From positions 21,530 through 85,529 of the forward strand of contig JAFZDY010000049.1 of NCBI GenBank assembly GCA_017560945.1: a stretch of 64,000 nucleotides of DNA. The letters run 5' to 3'. The position numbers and the translations under genes were made by a program. This document shows, in pieces, positions 25,916-34,879 of this stretch (within the stretch, counting starts at the first letter, position 1; the number at the start of each line of letters is the position of its first letter). The DNA comes from Bacteroidaceae bacterium (lineage in GTDB: Bacteria; Bacteroidota; Bacteroidia; Bacteroidales; Bacteroidaceae). The notes under the pieces are model-generated. The model made no database searches. It was not told the origin of the DNA and saw only the letters and a program-made list of their open reading frames with translations.

Positions 25916-27364
25916 ATGAAAAAGATACAAATCTTGATGGTTGTTATTGTGAGTTGCTTCTCCTTGCTCTCTTGTATGGAGGAGGGAGTTCGTATCAAAG
26001 GTATAGTGGAGGTAAGGGAACAAGATGAAGAAACTAACATAAGTGTTCTGGTCGTACATCCTTTAGCAATTGATACGTTCCACATTACATTGACTGCGGA
26101 GGGAACATTTGAACAGACGTTGCCCATAAAGGAAGAGAGGGAACTCTACTTGATGGTGAACGGAGAATATGTAAGTAAATTCTTGGCAGAGAGGGGAGAG
26201 GTAATTGAACTCTCATGGGAAAGTCGTAGTCCCATAGCAACCTTTAAGTTTGCTGACCCTTCACGTATACGAGAGCAGGAACTCCGAGATTTATTGAACA
26301 ATCGTTTTACTAAGAAATTAGATGAACTGTATCAACGCGCTCCTCAGACAGATGAACCTTGTGACCCTGCGTTGTTGGATGAGATTGAAAGATATGTCCG
26401 CGAATATCGCCAGACTATAGAAGACTTTGAACAGACACATGGTGTACTGCCTCACAAGAAAGCCTTTCTTATAGATGGGTATTTCGGGGCTATGAATATC
26501 GTGAAGAATTCTCTTGTAACTCTTGAAGAGTTGAAAAAACGTGGCCTACGTAGCGGTTTGCCTGAAGATACGGTAAAGGGAATGGCTGCCTATGAAGTGT
26601 TGCCTTTCAATTACCTTGCCTATCAGCCCTACCGTAGTTTTCTATGGGACTGGTCGCATCTGAAAACTAGAAAGTTGACAGGGCAGGCAGATAGTCTGAA
26701 CACCTTGTATGATAGGTACATTGAACGTATGCACACCACTTTCCATATAATACGTGACCAAGCAACAGCGGAGTGGTCATTGGCTTATCGGGCACAGTTT
26801 GCCAAGCATGACTTGCCCGTTAATGAAACAATACTATATCTCCACCATTTGGAAAAGAATCTCTCTTTCCCTTGGGCGAAGGAATATGTGCAACAAATTA
26901 GGCACAAACTCAATCCTTTTCAGGCGGGAAGTCAAGCACCCGATTTTCAATTGGTGGACGAAGGTGGTAAGGTGTATACGTTGAATGATTTCCGTGGGAA
27001 ATACCTGTACATAGGCTTTTGGAGCAAAACTTGCAGCGTCTGTCATCGGGAGTTCAAACAGATACCAGCTTTGCGTAAGAAATATCAGAATTACGATGAC
27101 CGTCTTGCATACGCTTTTGTATATGTGGGGACAGAGGAGAATGAACGATGGACTGACTATATTGACCGATTTGGTTCGCGTCAGGGAATCAATTTACGGT
27201 CGTTAGCCGAAGATGACAAAGTGTATGACATCACTGGCTTCCCTCTCTACATCCTTATTTCTCCCGATGGAAAGATTGTCGAATATAATGTTGCTCGTCC
27301 TTCGGAACTGTTGAAGCAAAACGAGAACTTGCTCGACAATGTCCTATTGAATTCTTATATGTAA
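25916..27364 (+). CDS. lipoprotein with C-terminal thioredoxin-like (TlpA/AhpC-TSA) domain
   Basis: The protein has 482 residues from ATG 25916. The lipobox SLLSC near residue 20 marks a lipoprotein, so it is anchored in the envelope. Residues 25-110 form a small beta domain (DUF4369-like), followed by a helical middle and a thioredoxin-fold domain from about 340: GSQAPDFQLVDEGGKVYTLNDFRGKYLYIGFWSKTCSVCHREF. The CSVC pair is the redox active site. Relatives are thiol:disulphide reductases or ResA-like proteins; the partner is unknown. It is 22 bases before the FtsX-type permease gene, hence probably one operon. Confidence 0.85.
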   Translation: MKKIQILMVVIVSCFSLLSCMEEGVRIKGIVEVREQDEETNISVLVVHPLAIDTFHITLTAEGTFEQTLPIKEERELYLMVNGEYVSKFLAERGEVIELSWESRSPIATFKFADPSRIREQELRDLLNNRFTKKLDELYQRAPQTDEPCDPALLDEIERYVREYRQTIEDFEQTHGVLPHKKAFLIDGYFGAMNIVKNSLVTLEELKKRGLRSGLPEDTVKGMAAYEVLPFNYLAYQPYRSFLWDWSHLKTRKLTGQADSLNTLYDRYIERMHTTFHIIRDQATAEWSLAYRAQFAKHDLPVNETILYLHHLEKNLSFPWAKEYVQQIRHKLNPFQAGSQAPDFQLVDEGGKVYTLNDFRGKYLYIGFWSKTCSVCHREFKQIPALRKKYQNYDDRLAYAFVYVGTEENERWTDYIDRFGSRQGINLRSLAEDDKVYDITGFPLYILISPDGKIVEYNVARPSELLKQNENLLDNVLLNSYM

Positions 27365-27386
27365 ATCCTAATTAAATAGAATAGAT

Positions 27387-29726
27387 ATGCTACCACACAA
27401 CTTAAAACTCGCCATACGGCAACTAATGAAGTATAAATTACAGACATTACTGAGCCTCGTTGGTTTGGCTATAGGTTTCACTTGCTTTGCCCTTTCCTCA
27501 CTATGGTGGAGGTACGAGACGACGTATGACGCTTTTCACCCCGATGCGGATAATTTGTACATACAGGTGACTTCGTCTGACAATTGGGCGCGAGTGTCCG
27601 ATTTGTCTGATTTTGGAGCAGCAACCTTGGCTATGAAGAAAGTACCTCAGGTGGAACAGGCGACCTCATTTCTTCATAAAACTACACGAGCAAATGATGT
27701 AGCTGTATGGTATTGTATGGTGGATTCACTCTTTTTATCGGTGTTTCAACCCGAATTGATAGCAGGAAGTTATCCGCAGATGCATCCTGATGAAATGAGT
27801 GTGGTGCTCACTGATAAAGCGGCTAAGAAACTCTTTGGTACTACCGATTGCATTGGTCGCGAAGTGAAGATGGAATCTCGTTCTGCCAACCCCGAATATT
27901 TTACAGGAACGTTGTGGGAGAATGGTACATACACCGTGGCAGCAGTGGTGAAGGATTGGGGTAACCATTCCACTTTTTTCTTTGACTGCTTGATTCCATT
28001 TAAAAGTGCTCAGATAGCAGAATGGATTGAAGAATCATCACCTTTTGTGGGTTATAACATTTTACGAATGCATCCTACGGCTGATGCAGGCACTGTATCG
28101 GCCATCATCAATAAGGTACAACCCATTTACTTTAAAGAGGCAAAAGTTGTCCGCTTAAGTTCCCTGCGAACGGAATTTCCACAATTATTCTATAATTTAG
28201 TCAAGATTGAACACATCCGTACCTTTGCTCTGTTGGGATTGGTGGTAGTGGTGTGTGCCGTGTTTAACTACCTTTCCATATACACCATCCGCATCCGTAT
28301 GCGCGCAAGGGAGTTGGCCTTGCGACTGGTTTGTGGCTCGTCACGTGGTCAATTACTTATATTACTTGTGACAGAGTTTATTATTTTGCTCATTGCTGCC
28401 TGTATTTTGGGAATAATGTTCTTGGAATTGACACTCCCCGAGTTCAAGGAAATTACCTATATTAAAGAAGATACCTCATTCTTCTTTTCCGAGATGGGAC
28501 TCTATATATTAGGTGTGGCATTGGGTACAATGCCTCTGTTGGTGGGTGTCACTTGGTGGGTGCAACGGCAATCGTTGAACGAGACCCTGCACAAGGGGAT
28601 GGTCACCGTACATCGCAATCTGTTTCGTCCTTTCAGTCAATGGCTACAATTGGCGGTATGCATGGGGTTGGTCTTCTTTACGTCGGTCATCGTTCTACAA
28701 CTTCACTACTTGCGTACCAACACTGTGACTGGCTTCATTCATGAGAATCGTGCTATATATCGAAACTATGGTTTTCCAGAGTTAATGGAAGAGGTTACAC
28801 ACTACCTTCAGAGTCATCCTGATGTGGAAGAGATAAAAGTCGAATGTGAAGCGGCTGATGATTGTAACCGTAGAACTGTTTCAAGAGATAGGAATGGGAA
28901 TCGGGTAGAAACAAATGGAAAAATGATCACTCGTGATGAGGCAGAATTTTGGGGACTTGAACTATTGGCTGGTCGATGGATAGAAGACTACGAACAAGGT
29001 GTAGCAATGTTGAATGAATCTGCGGTAAAATATTATAATCTGGATCATCCGATTGATACTGTGCTTTCTTTGTTTTTTGAGGAAAATTATCGCATTGTCG
29101 GTATTGTACGAAATGTCAGTTCCAAATCATTGATAGTACCACAGGAACCGGTAGTTTACATTACCAAAGAGGGGAGTGAAGAAAAGAGGTTGAGAGAGCA
29201 AGTCCTCAGTTTCAGTTATCGTCCCGGTTCATGGCCTGCTTTAAGGGATTCTCTCAATAAACATTATAGCGATAAAGTATTTTATATAGAACCTTTCAAC
29301 GTTGACGAAGAATTCAATCGTCTGCTTCACTCCGAAGACACATTGCTTGGATTGTTCTATGCGATGACAGGCGTGTGTGTACTCATTGCCCTGTTTGGAG
29401 TCTATTCACTGATAACCATTAGTTGTGAGCAACGTCGCAAGGAGATTGCCGTGCGCAAGGTGTATGGTGCTACGGTAGGCGACATCCTTCGCCTCTTCTT
29501 TGGCGAACAGTTGGTAGTGCTCCTTGCCTCTGCCCTTGTAGGATTCCCCATTGCATACGTCTGTGTCAAACCATGGTTGGAGGGATACATCCACCAAGTG
29601 GATATTCCCCTGTGGCTTTGTCCCGTCATCTTCCTTATGGTAGCCTTGCTCGTGGCACTCTGCATCGGTTGGCGTGTATGGAAGACGGCTAATGCTCGTC
29701 CTGCAGATGAGATTTGCAAAGGGTGA
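27387..29726 (+). CDS. ABC transporter permease, FtsX/MacB type, two-module
   Basis: The 779-residue protein has the Bacteroidota double arrangement: an N-terminal helix (LLSLVGLAIGFTCFALSSLWW near 22-42), a periplasmic MacB-like domain, three helices from about 276 to 390, then a second helix (near 425), a second periplasmic domain and three helices at 655-770. The last contains the coupling region CEQRRKEIAVRKVYGATVGDI. Such proteins export or mechanically transmit signals with a LolD/MacB ATPase. No ATPase gene is adjacent, so that subunit must be encoded elsewhere. It is preceded by the TlpA-like lipoprotein. Confidence 0.85.
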   Translation: MLPHNLKLAIRQLMKYKLQTLLSLVGLAIGFTCFALSSLWWRYETTYDAFHPDADNLYIQVTSSDNWARVSDLSDFGAATLAMKKVPQVEQATSFLHKTTRANDVAVWYCMVDSLFLSVFQPELIAGSYPQMHPDEMSVVLTDKAAKKLFGTTDCIGREVKMESRSANPEYFTGTLWENGTYTVAAVVKDWGNHSTFFFDCLIPFKSAQIAEWIEESSPFVGYNILRMHPTADAGTVSAIINKVQPIYFKEAKVVRLSSLRTEFPQLFYNLVKIEHIRTFALLGLVVVVCAVFNYLSIYTIRIRMRARELALRLVCGSSRGQLLILLVTEFIILLIAACILGIMFLELTLPEFKEITYIKEDTSFFFSEMGLYILGVALGTMPLLVGVTWWVQRQSLNETLHKGMVTVHRNLFRPFSQWLQLAVCMGLVFFTSVIVLQLHYLRTNTVTGFIHENRAIYRNYGFPELMEEVTHYLQSHPDVEEIKVECEAADDCNRRTVSRDRNGNRVETNGKMITRDEAEFWGLELLAGRWIEDYEQGVAMLNESAVKYYNLDHPIDTVLSLFFEENYRIVGIVRNVSSKSLIVPQEPVVYITKEGSEEKRLREQVLSFSYRPGSWPALRDSLNKHYSDKVFYIEPFNVDEEFNRLLHSEDTLLGLFYAMTGVCVLIALFGVYSLITISCEQRRKEIAVRKVYGATVGDILRLFFGEQLVVLLASALVGFPIAYVCVKPWLEGYIHQVDIPLWLCPVIFLMVALLVALCIGWRVWKTANARPADEICKG

Positions 29727-29849
29727 TTGGCAGGTGACGAGTGAATAGTGCTTTTAAATAATAGAATTTAGGAGCGTAAGCGACAAAGTACATAGATGAA
29801 GGGCATAAAGAATAGGACTTTGTGAAATAAAGGTACGGACTTTATGATA

Positions 29850-29935
29850 CTGCCTCGGTGCTGGCAGTTCGCTGCCTTGCTTATGGCAGTGTACTGCCTC
29901 CATGGTGGCAGATGTCTGCCAAAGTACTTTGGCAG
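29850..29935. repeat. 22-bp palindrome array (CTGCC/GGCAG type)
   Basis: CTGCC occurs at 29850, 29872, 29894 and 29916, exactly 22 bases apart. GGCAG occurs at 29863, 29885, 29907 and 29931. They form small hairpins GGCAG-4 nt-CTGCC (loops TTCG, TGTA and ATGT) or, in the alternative register, CTGCC-8 nt-GGCAG. The last unit, 29916-29935, is a perfect 20-bp palindrome. The array lies between the convergent permease and corA genes. Confidence 0.85.
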
Positions 29936-29964
29936 TGATTTCATAGGGGTTCTATTAAATAAAG

Positions 29965-30007
29965 AAAGGACATAAGGAGAGCGAAAACGTCGTCCCTTAT
30001 GTCCTTT
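29965..30007 (-). terminator. corA terminator
   Basis: A perfect 13-bp inverted repeat (AAAGGACATAAGG, 29965-29977, with 29995-30007) is followed on the minus strand by TTTCTTTATTT. It starts 30 bases after the corA stop. Confidence 0.75.
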
Positions 30008-30037
30008 AAATGTATGAGTGTATCCTCAGTTGGAGGA

Positions 30038-30970
30038 TTATAGCCAACGACGGCGTCGGAATAGCCAAATGATGGCTCCGCTAATAAGGACAGAGAAGGC
30101 AAGGACTTCGTAGAATCCCAAGGGACGTTCCTCCAAGCCATTCTTAAGATTCATACCATAGAGGCTGGCAATGAGCGTGGGAAACATGAGGACAATGCTC
30201 ACGGAGGTCATCAGTCGCATCACGGTATTCATGTTGTTGTTGATGACGCTGGCATATGTATTGACGGCACTCTCAAGGATGTTGCTATACACGTAGGCGC
30301 TTTCGCGTGCCTGCTTCATCTCGATGTTTACGTCTTCGATAAGTTCGGCATCCAATTCATCGACAGGGAGTTTGAACTTTACTTGTGCCAACAATGTCTC
30401 GTTACCACGGATGGAGTTCATGAAGTAGGTCAATGAGTTCTGTAGCGAACTGAGGTTGATGAGGTCCTCGTTGTCGATGCTCTTGTCCAGGTCGCGCTTG
30501 GCTTCGTCGATTTCGTAGTTAATCTTCTTCAAGAACTTCAGATACCATACTGAAGAGGAGAGGAAGAGACGGAAGGTCATATCCACGGAGTCGGTAAATC
30601 CCTTTCCTTTGCGCTGATAGTGGCTCAGGAAGTCGTTCATCATCTTGGTGATGTGGTAGCATACGGTGATGCAGATGTCTTTCTTGAGGATGATGCCCAA
30701 AGGTACGGTGGTATAAGGTGAGCGCGATGGTTCCTTTGTGGGATTCATGTAGGGGACACGAAGGATGATCATAGTCCATCCTTCCTCGGTTTCTACGCGG
30801 GAGCGTTCGTCCACGTCGGCAATGTCGGATAGGAAATAGTCCGGCATTTGCAATTCGTTTATCAGGTAATCGGCATCTTCCTCTGAAGGGTTGGTTACCT
30901 GTATCCAACAGTTGGACTCCCACTTGTCCAGTGGCTCTATCTGTGGTTTAATTTTCCAGAATGAACGCAT
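30038..30970 (-). CDS. corA: CorA-type magnesium transporter
   Basis: The 310-residue protein has a long cytosolic N-terminal domain (1-245) and two C-terminal membrane helices near 250-270 and 283-303. The hallmark YGMN of SLYGMNLKNG lies after the first helix, and the protein ends in the positive tail FRRRRWL. CorA forms a pentameric Mg2+/Co2+ channel in the inner membrane. A TACCTTTG box (31106-31113, minus) gives a leader of about 130 bases that contains a 7-bp hairpin at 31068-31091 and might be involved in control. Confidence 0.92.
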   Translation of the reverse strand: MRSFWKIKPQIEPLDKWESNCWIQVTNPSEEDADYLINELQMPDYFLSDIADVDERSRVETEEGWTMIILRVPYMNPTKEPSRSPYTTVPLGIILKKDICITVCYHITKMMNDFLSHYQRKGKGFTDSVDMTFRLFLSSSVWYLKFLKKINYEIDEAKRDLDKSIDNEDLINLSSLQNSLTYFMNSIRGNETLLAQVKFKLPVDELDAELIEDVNIEMKQARESAYVYSNILESAVNTYASVINNNMNTVMRLMTSVSIVLMFPTLIASLYGMNLKNGLEERPLGFYEVLAFSVLISGAIIWLFRRRRWL

Positions 30971-31105
30971 ACAATTCTCTTTTTTTTGCCCCGTCGTTTC
31001 CTATGTTCGCCCGGGAGCGGTTTGCAAGTTGGTTTTCTATATCTCTCTTGCCCCGTAACATTTTATCGTGAGGAATCTGGATGCTCCTCACATGAAAAGA
31101 GCGCA

Positions 31106-31113
31106 CAAAGGTA
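31106..31113 (-). promoter_or_regulatory. -7 promoter box for corA
   Basis: Minus strand TACCTTTG followed by TG. No clear -33. The leader (30971-31098) contains the inverted repeat GTGAGGA/TCCTCAC. Confidence 0.5.
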
Positions 31114-31185
31114 ATACTATTTTCCGAAAAAGAGTTGTTTTTTGATACAGGATTGTATCGTTTGTATGCTTTTTTATCCTTTTAT

Positions 31186-31824
31186 TTATAATTTTACATC
31201 ACTCAACTCTACCAATTTGTTAACAATGGCATAGATGGTAAGTCCGGCGGCCGAGTGTATTTCCAACTTGCGGGCAATGTTTCGACGATGGGTATTGACG
31301 GTGTGAATTGATAAGAAGAGGCGGTCGGCAATCTCCTTGTTGGTCATTCCTTTGACCACGCATGTGACAATTTCTTTTTCGCGTTGGCTGAGTTGTTCCG
31401 TCTCGTTGGTCAGGAGTGAGGAGTCCTTCTCGTCGATGGAGTCGGTGTCGCAGGTGGATGAGGTGATACGTAGGATTTTTTCCTGCAGACTCTCAATGTC
31501 CTCGTGCAAGGTGATGCTTTCGTCAAAGGACTGGAGGATGGAGGTGTCGGTGATGTTGCAATTCAATGCAATGCATTTGACGGGCAGATGTACGGCATCG
31601 GCACGAAACTCATCCACATTGAACCATCCACCAAAGGAGGGATTTACCAACAGAATGTCAGGGGTATGCATGTGGATGCAACTCTCCAATGCATCGGGTG
31701 AAGCCACTTCGACAGGACGCACTTGCACGTCGGGCAATCTCTTGAGTACACTTACCACTCCGCTACGTACGATGACAGATGTCTCTGCCACGGCTATGCG
31801 CAATATTTCCATTCGTTTCTTCAT
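31186..31824 (-). CDS. LuxR-type regulator with a degenerate receiver domain
   Basis: The 212-residue protein has a C-terminal LuxR/NarL helix-turn-helix (LSQREKEIVTCVVKGMTNKEIADRLFLSIHTVNTHRRNIARKL, about 148-190). The N-terminal 120 residues look like a response-regulator fold, but the phospho-acceptor position reads PDILLVNPSFGG, with Asn where Asp is expected. Control by phosphorylation is therefore unlikely. Its ATG overlaps the stop of the hemerythrin gene by four bases (ATGA), so the two are translationally coupled and probably act together. Start chosen for that overlap. Confidence 0.8.
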   Translation of the reverse strand: MKKRMEILRIAVAETSVIVRSGVVSVLKRLPDVQVRPVEVASPDALESCIHMHTPDILLVNPSFGGWFNVDEFRADAVHLPVKCIALNCNITDTSILQSFDESITLHEDIESLQEKILRITSSTCDTDSIDEKDSSLLTNETEQLSQREKEIVTCVVKGMTNKEIADRLFLSIHTVNTHRRNIARKLEIHSAAGLTIYAIVNKLVELSDVKL

Positions 31825-32627
31825 AGCCCACACTTTTTCTCTAACAAACGAACGGCCGGCACGAAGAGGCAATCCTCAATGCGACAATGAAGGGCCAAAT
31901 CTTCCTCACAAGTGAAGATGTCGAACAATACGGCATTCAGCAGATGATTGTTTTGCGATGCCGGATAGTATTTGATGATGATGTTCTTAAGTTCCAATAG
32001 TTTGCGGTCTATCTGCTTGTGTTGCAATGCGTGTCGTCGGGTAAAGAGCAGAATGTTGCTATGCTCGCCTGCATGGTACACACTGATGGGAGTACCGTGC
32101 TCATCCTTGTGTACCAATGCCTTCATAGGGCACGCCTCGTGGGTGATGCGTTCGGCCTTTTCAACATCCCCTTGCATCAGACTACACACGTATTGAAACT
32201 CGTGACGGTTCTCAAACTCCATGTGTTCGCGCACCTCGCTCACATATTCATCGAAGAATTTCTGAATGAGGAGTGCTACCTGGTGGTTTGCCGGGTTGTC
32301 AATGGCATTGATAAGTTTTTCTCGAATAGTGGGCAGACAGAAGTCGAGGTAATAACTATGTGCACGTTTCAAGTAATCCATCATGGTAGGGATTGAGATT
32401 GATTGTACATCGGAGTGTACCAATTCGTCCTCCTCCTGCATGAAGTTTGCTACTGCCAAAAATGTGATAGCGTCCACACCGTGTAGTGTGCACACTTCCT
32501 GTACACTCTTGTCTCCAAATCCTAAACTGATACCAAAACGAGTCATCACCTGCAACAGGCGACAATCATCGCGTACCAAGTCGCTCATGCGGTCGGTCAA
32601 GGTGTATTTACTGATTGCATTGTCCAT
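31821..32627 (-). CDS. hemerythrin-domain protein
   Basis: The 268-residue protein starts at ATG 32627, because the -7 box at 32657-32664 excludes the longer frame. After about 75 residues that resemble the N-terminal part of RIC/ScdA-type iron-sulphur repair proteins (VCTLHGVDAITFL), it has a hemerythrin-like helical bundle with candidate di-iron ligands: HSYYLDFCLPTI near 92, EHMEFENRHEF near 140-150, the HALQHKQID region, and LHCRIEDCLFVP near the C-terminus. Such proteins bind or sense oxygen or nitric oxide. Coupling to a LuxR regulator suggests a sensing or stress-response module, which is inference. Confidence 0.8.
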   Translation of the reverse strand: MDNAISKYTLTDRMSDLVRDDCRLLQVMTRFGISLGFGDKSVQEVCTLHGVDAITFLAVANFMQEEDELVHSDVQSISIPTMMDYLKRAHSYYLDFCLPTIREKLINAIDNPANHQVALLIQKFFDEYVSEVREHMEFENRHEFQYVCSLMQGDVEKAERITHEACPMKALVHKDEHGTPISVYHAGEHSNILLFTRRHALQHKQIDRKLLELKNIIIKYYPASQNNHLLNAVLFDIFTCEEDLALHCRIEDCLFVPAVRLLEKKCGL

Positions 32628-32656
32628 ATAGTTGTCTGTTCGCTTATTTTCGGGCA

Positions 32657-32664
32657 CAAAGGTA
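32657..32664 (-). promoter_or_regulatory. -7 promoter box for the hemerythrin/LuxR pair
   Basis: Minus strand TACCTTTG followed by TGC. It lies 30 bases upstream of ATG 32627 and decides that start. Confidence 0.6.
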
Positions 32665-32706
32665 CAACTTTTGAACCATGTTCACAATCACTAAAAGTAG
32701 GTATTG

Positions 32707-33432
32707 TCAGATGGAGTGGTTGTTGAGGAATGTAGTCCACTCCTGTTTGTAACTATCGGATACAGGTATAAATACACTACCAAAAACAATGCGGTTACGG
32801 TCTATCACACGTATTTTACTCTTCTGTACGATGAACGAACGATGCACACGCAGGAAACGGTCGGAGGGAAGACGTTCCTCCATTGCTTTCATGCTGGACA
32901 ATGAGAGTATTGGGCGCGGATTGCTTTCCGTGTATATCTTCACATAGTCTTTCAATCCCTCAACATAGAGGATGTCGTTCAATTGAACTTGTATGAGTTT
33001 GTATTCACTCTTTACATAGATACAATCGCTTGATGACTCTGCTTCGATTTCAGTGTTTGCTCCTTGCTTGAGGTTGAACCATTCGAGTGCACGGTTGGCC
33101 GCTTCCATGAAAGCCGCAGGGCTTATGGGTTTAAGCAGATAGTCCAATGCATTGACACGATATCCCTCGACCGCATATTGATTAAAGGCGGTGGTGAAGA
33201 CGATACGTGTATCTTCGGGTACCATTTTGGCAAACTCCAAGCCATCCAACTCGGGCATCTGTATATCCAAGAACAGTAGGTCGAACTTCTTCTGGCAAAC
33301 GTCTTGCATAGCCGCTACCGCACTTGAGTAACGTCCTACAAGATTCAGGAAGGGTACCTTTCCTACATAGCACTCCAACAGGTCGAGTGCCAACGGCTCA
33401 TCATCGACTATCGCACAATTCAGTGTAATCAT
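32707..33432 (-). CDS. LytTR-family response regulator
   Basis: The 241-residue protein has a receiver domain (1-120), with acidic pocket VDDEP, phospho-acceptor Asp in LLFLDIQMPELDG and Lys in LLKPIS. A LytTR DNA-binding domain follows from about 137 to 235 (CIYVKSEYKLIQVQLNDILYVEGLKDYVKIY, RVHRSFIV). Its start overlaps the stop of the kinase gene by four bases (ATGA), so it is the cognate regulator. Targets are unknown. Confidence 0.93.
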   Translation of the reverse strand: MITLNCAIVDDEPLALDLLECYVGKVPFLNLVGRYSSAVAAMQDVCQKKFDLLFLDIQMPELDGLEFAKMVPEDTRIVFTTAFNQYAVEGYRVNALDYLLKPISPAAFMEAANRALEWFNLKQGANTEIEAESSSDCIYVKSEYKLIQVQLNDILYVEGLKDYVKIYTESNPRPILSLSSMKAMEERLPSDRFLRVHRSFIVQKSKIRVIDRNRIVFGSVFIPVSDSYKQEWTTFLNNHSI

Positions 33433-34526
33433 AATTCTTGGAATTTTGTACAGATTTTCAATTCGGAAACATATTCCTTATCTCCATTGCAAGTTCCATA
33501 TTTCCACTCATGGTTTTTGGGATAGAGCAGTTCCAAACGACGCTTTACTTGCTCGAGGCCGATACCACTACCACTCTTGTCAGTAACCTTCTTGGGATAG
33601 TTGGAATTGCGTATGACTCCATATACCCATCCGTCCTCTTCGCTCAACTTGATAGATACAAAACTGGGATCGGTGGGGCTTATACCATGTTTGAATGCAT
33701 TTTCTATCAGAGAGATGAATATCAGCGGGGCTATCATCACTTGCTTTTCTGTATCTACTTGTATGTCTACATCGACCTTCACTTCGCGTGAGAGTCGCAA
33801 ACGCATCAATTCGACGTAATTGTGGATAAAGTCAGCTTCATTTTGTAAGGGAACGAACTTTTGCTGATTGTCATATAGCATGTGGCGTAGCATCTTGCTG
33901 AGTTCCAATACTGCATGCTGAGCCTTGTCGGAATCGAAGGATATAAGTGCATAGATGTTGTTGAGGGTGTTCAACAGGAAGTGGGGGCTTAACTGATGAC
34001 GCAGGGTTTTCAATTCTGCATCGGTACGTGCACTTTCTGCTTCGCGACGCGCTGCTTCAGCATTTTGCCACTCGCGTCCCATACGTACGACCACGGCCAA
34101 AGCAGCCATAAAGGCAAGCATTATCACGTCGCGTATGTAGAACATAAAACGGGCAAATATGAAGCGTCCATCTGGAACAAAATTGGTAGGTACATATCTG
34201 CGGGTCATGTCGGCATATACCCATCCGTGAGAGAAGTATTGCAATACACTAACCGCCAATATCAATAGGATATTGTAGAAAATAAACTTCTTCCACCCCT
34301 TCTTGAATAAGTAGGCAGATATAAGCCAAGCATAGTTGAAATAGAATACAATACCAAAGGCCAATGGAGTACGTAGATGGCGCAGGTAGTTCATACCATT
34401 CCAGCGTATGAAACTACTATAATCCATCACTACCAATGGAAAACCAAATATCAATAGCCATGTTACGGCATGTACCAATACCTCCAACATACGGGGGCTT
34501 TTCAATGAATTTTGCTTTTCAAACAT
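33429..34526 (-). CDS. LytS-like sensor histidine kinase
   Basis: The 365-residue protein has four predicted membrane helices in the first 150 residues (near 14-32, 48-68, 82-98 and 122-142) and a short coiled segment. The His_kinase phospho-acceptor is in LRHQLSPHFLLNTLNNIYALI near 195-213. An ATPase region follows (PLIFISLIENAFKHGIS, SGSGIGLEQVKRRLELLY). It belongs to the LytS/YehU group that signals to LytTR regulators. It is preceded by an approximately 220-base leader and translationally coupled to the regulator. Confidence 0.93.
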   Translation of the reverse strand: MFEKQNSLKSPRMLEVLVHAVTWLLIFGFPLVVMDYSSFIRWNGMNYLRHLRTPLAFGIVFYFNYAWLISAYLFKKGWKKFIFYNILLILAVSVLQYFSHGWVYADMTRRYVPTNFVPDGRFIFARFMFYIRDVIMLAFMAALAVVVRMGREWQNAEAARREAESARTDAELKTLRHQLSPHFLLNTLNNIYALISFDSDKAQHAVLELSKMLRHMLYDNQQKFVPLQNEADFIHNYVELMRLRLSREVKVDVDIQVDTEKQVMIAPLIFISLIENAFKHGISPTDPSFVSIKLSEEDGWVYGVIRNSNYPKKVTDKSGSGIGLEQVKRRLELLYPKNHEWKYGTCNGDKEYVSELKICTKFQEL

Positions 34527-34879
34527 ATTCCAATTATATTCTTTTTTTTGTTGTTTTCACAAAAACAGAGGACGCTATACACGAAGTGCAGATTCACATC
34601 TTGACTCGGTAGAGCATCCTCTATGCAAACTACATATCCAAATTCACACAACCTTACTTAAAACCTTACGATTAAGCCGTAGTTTGCATTTTGAGAGATT
34701 CGTTATAAAAAACTTGAAACGAATGACCGTATTCACATACACGGCTCGACAAAAGTAGGCAATCTGTTTATTCCTCCCAAATTTTCATACGCATTTTTCT
34801 GGGCATTATCGACAAAGGACCATTATTTGCCGACGAATAAAGAAATGGGTGTGGTTGGTAAACTGTTTATTTACTTGTT
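34527..34879. other. leader region of the kinase operon with inverted repeats
   Basis: No gene seen. A plausible minus promoter lies at 34750-34781 (TACTTTTG with TTTG 20 bases upstream), leaving a leader of about 220 bases. Within it, 11-bp arms ATGCAAACTAC (34623-34633) and GTAGTTTGCAT (34679-34689) can pair. A second, imperfect pair, GAGGACGCT/AGCATCCTC, lies at about 34568-34622. Confidence 0.5.
34750..34781 (-). promoter_or_regulatory. promoter of the LytS/LytTR operon
   Basis: Minus strand TTTG (34778-34781), 20 bases, TACTTTTG (34750-34757). Confidence 0.55.

Noticed and set aside
31206-32627. Hemerythrin/LuxR pair as a classical two-component system
   Set aside because: No kinase domain is present in the hemerythrin protein, and the regulator lacks the phospho-Asp.
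34568-34622. tRNA-like stretch before the LytS kinase gene
   Set aside because: An end-pairing stem and a TAGAGCATCC word resemble a tRNA, but there is no T-loop GGTTCGAATCC sequence and no anticodon arm.
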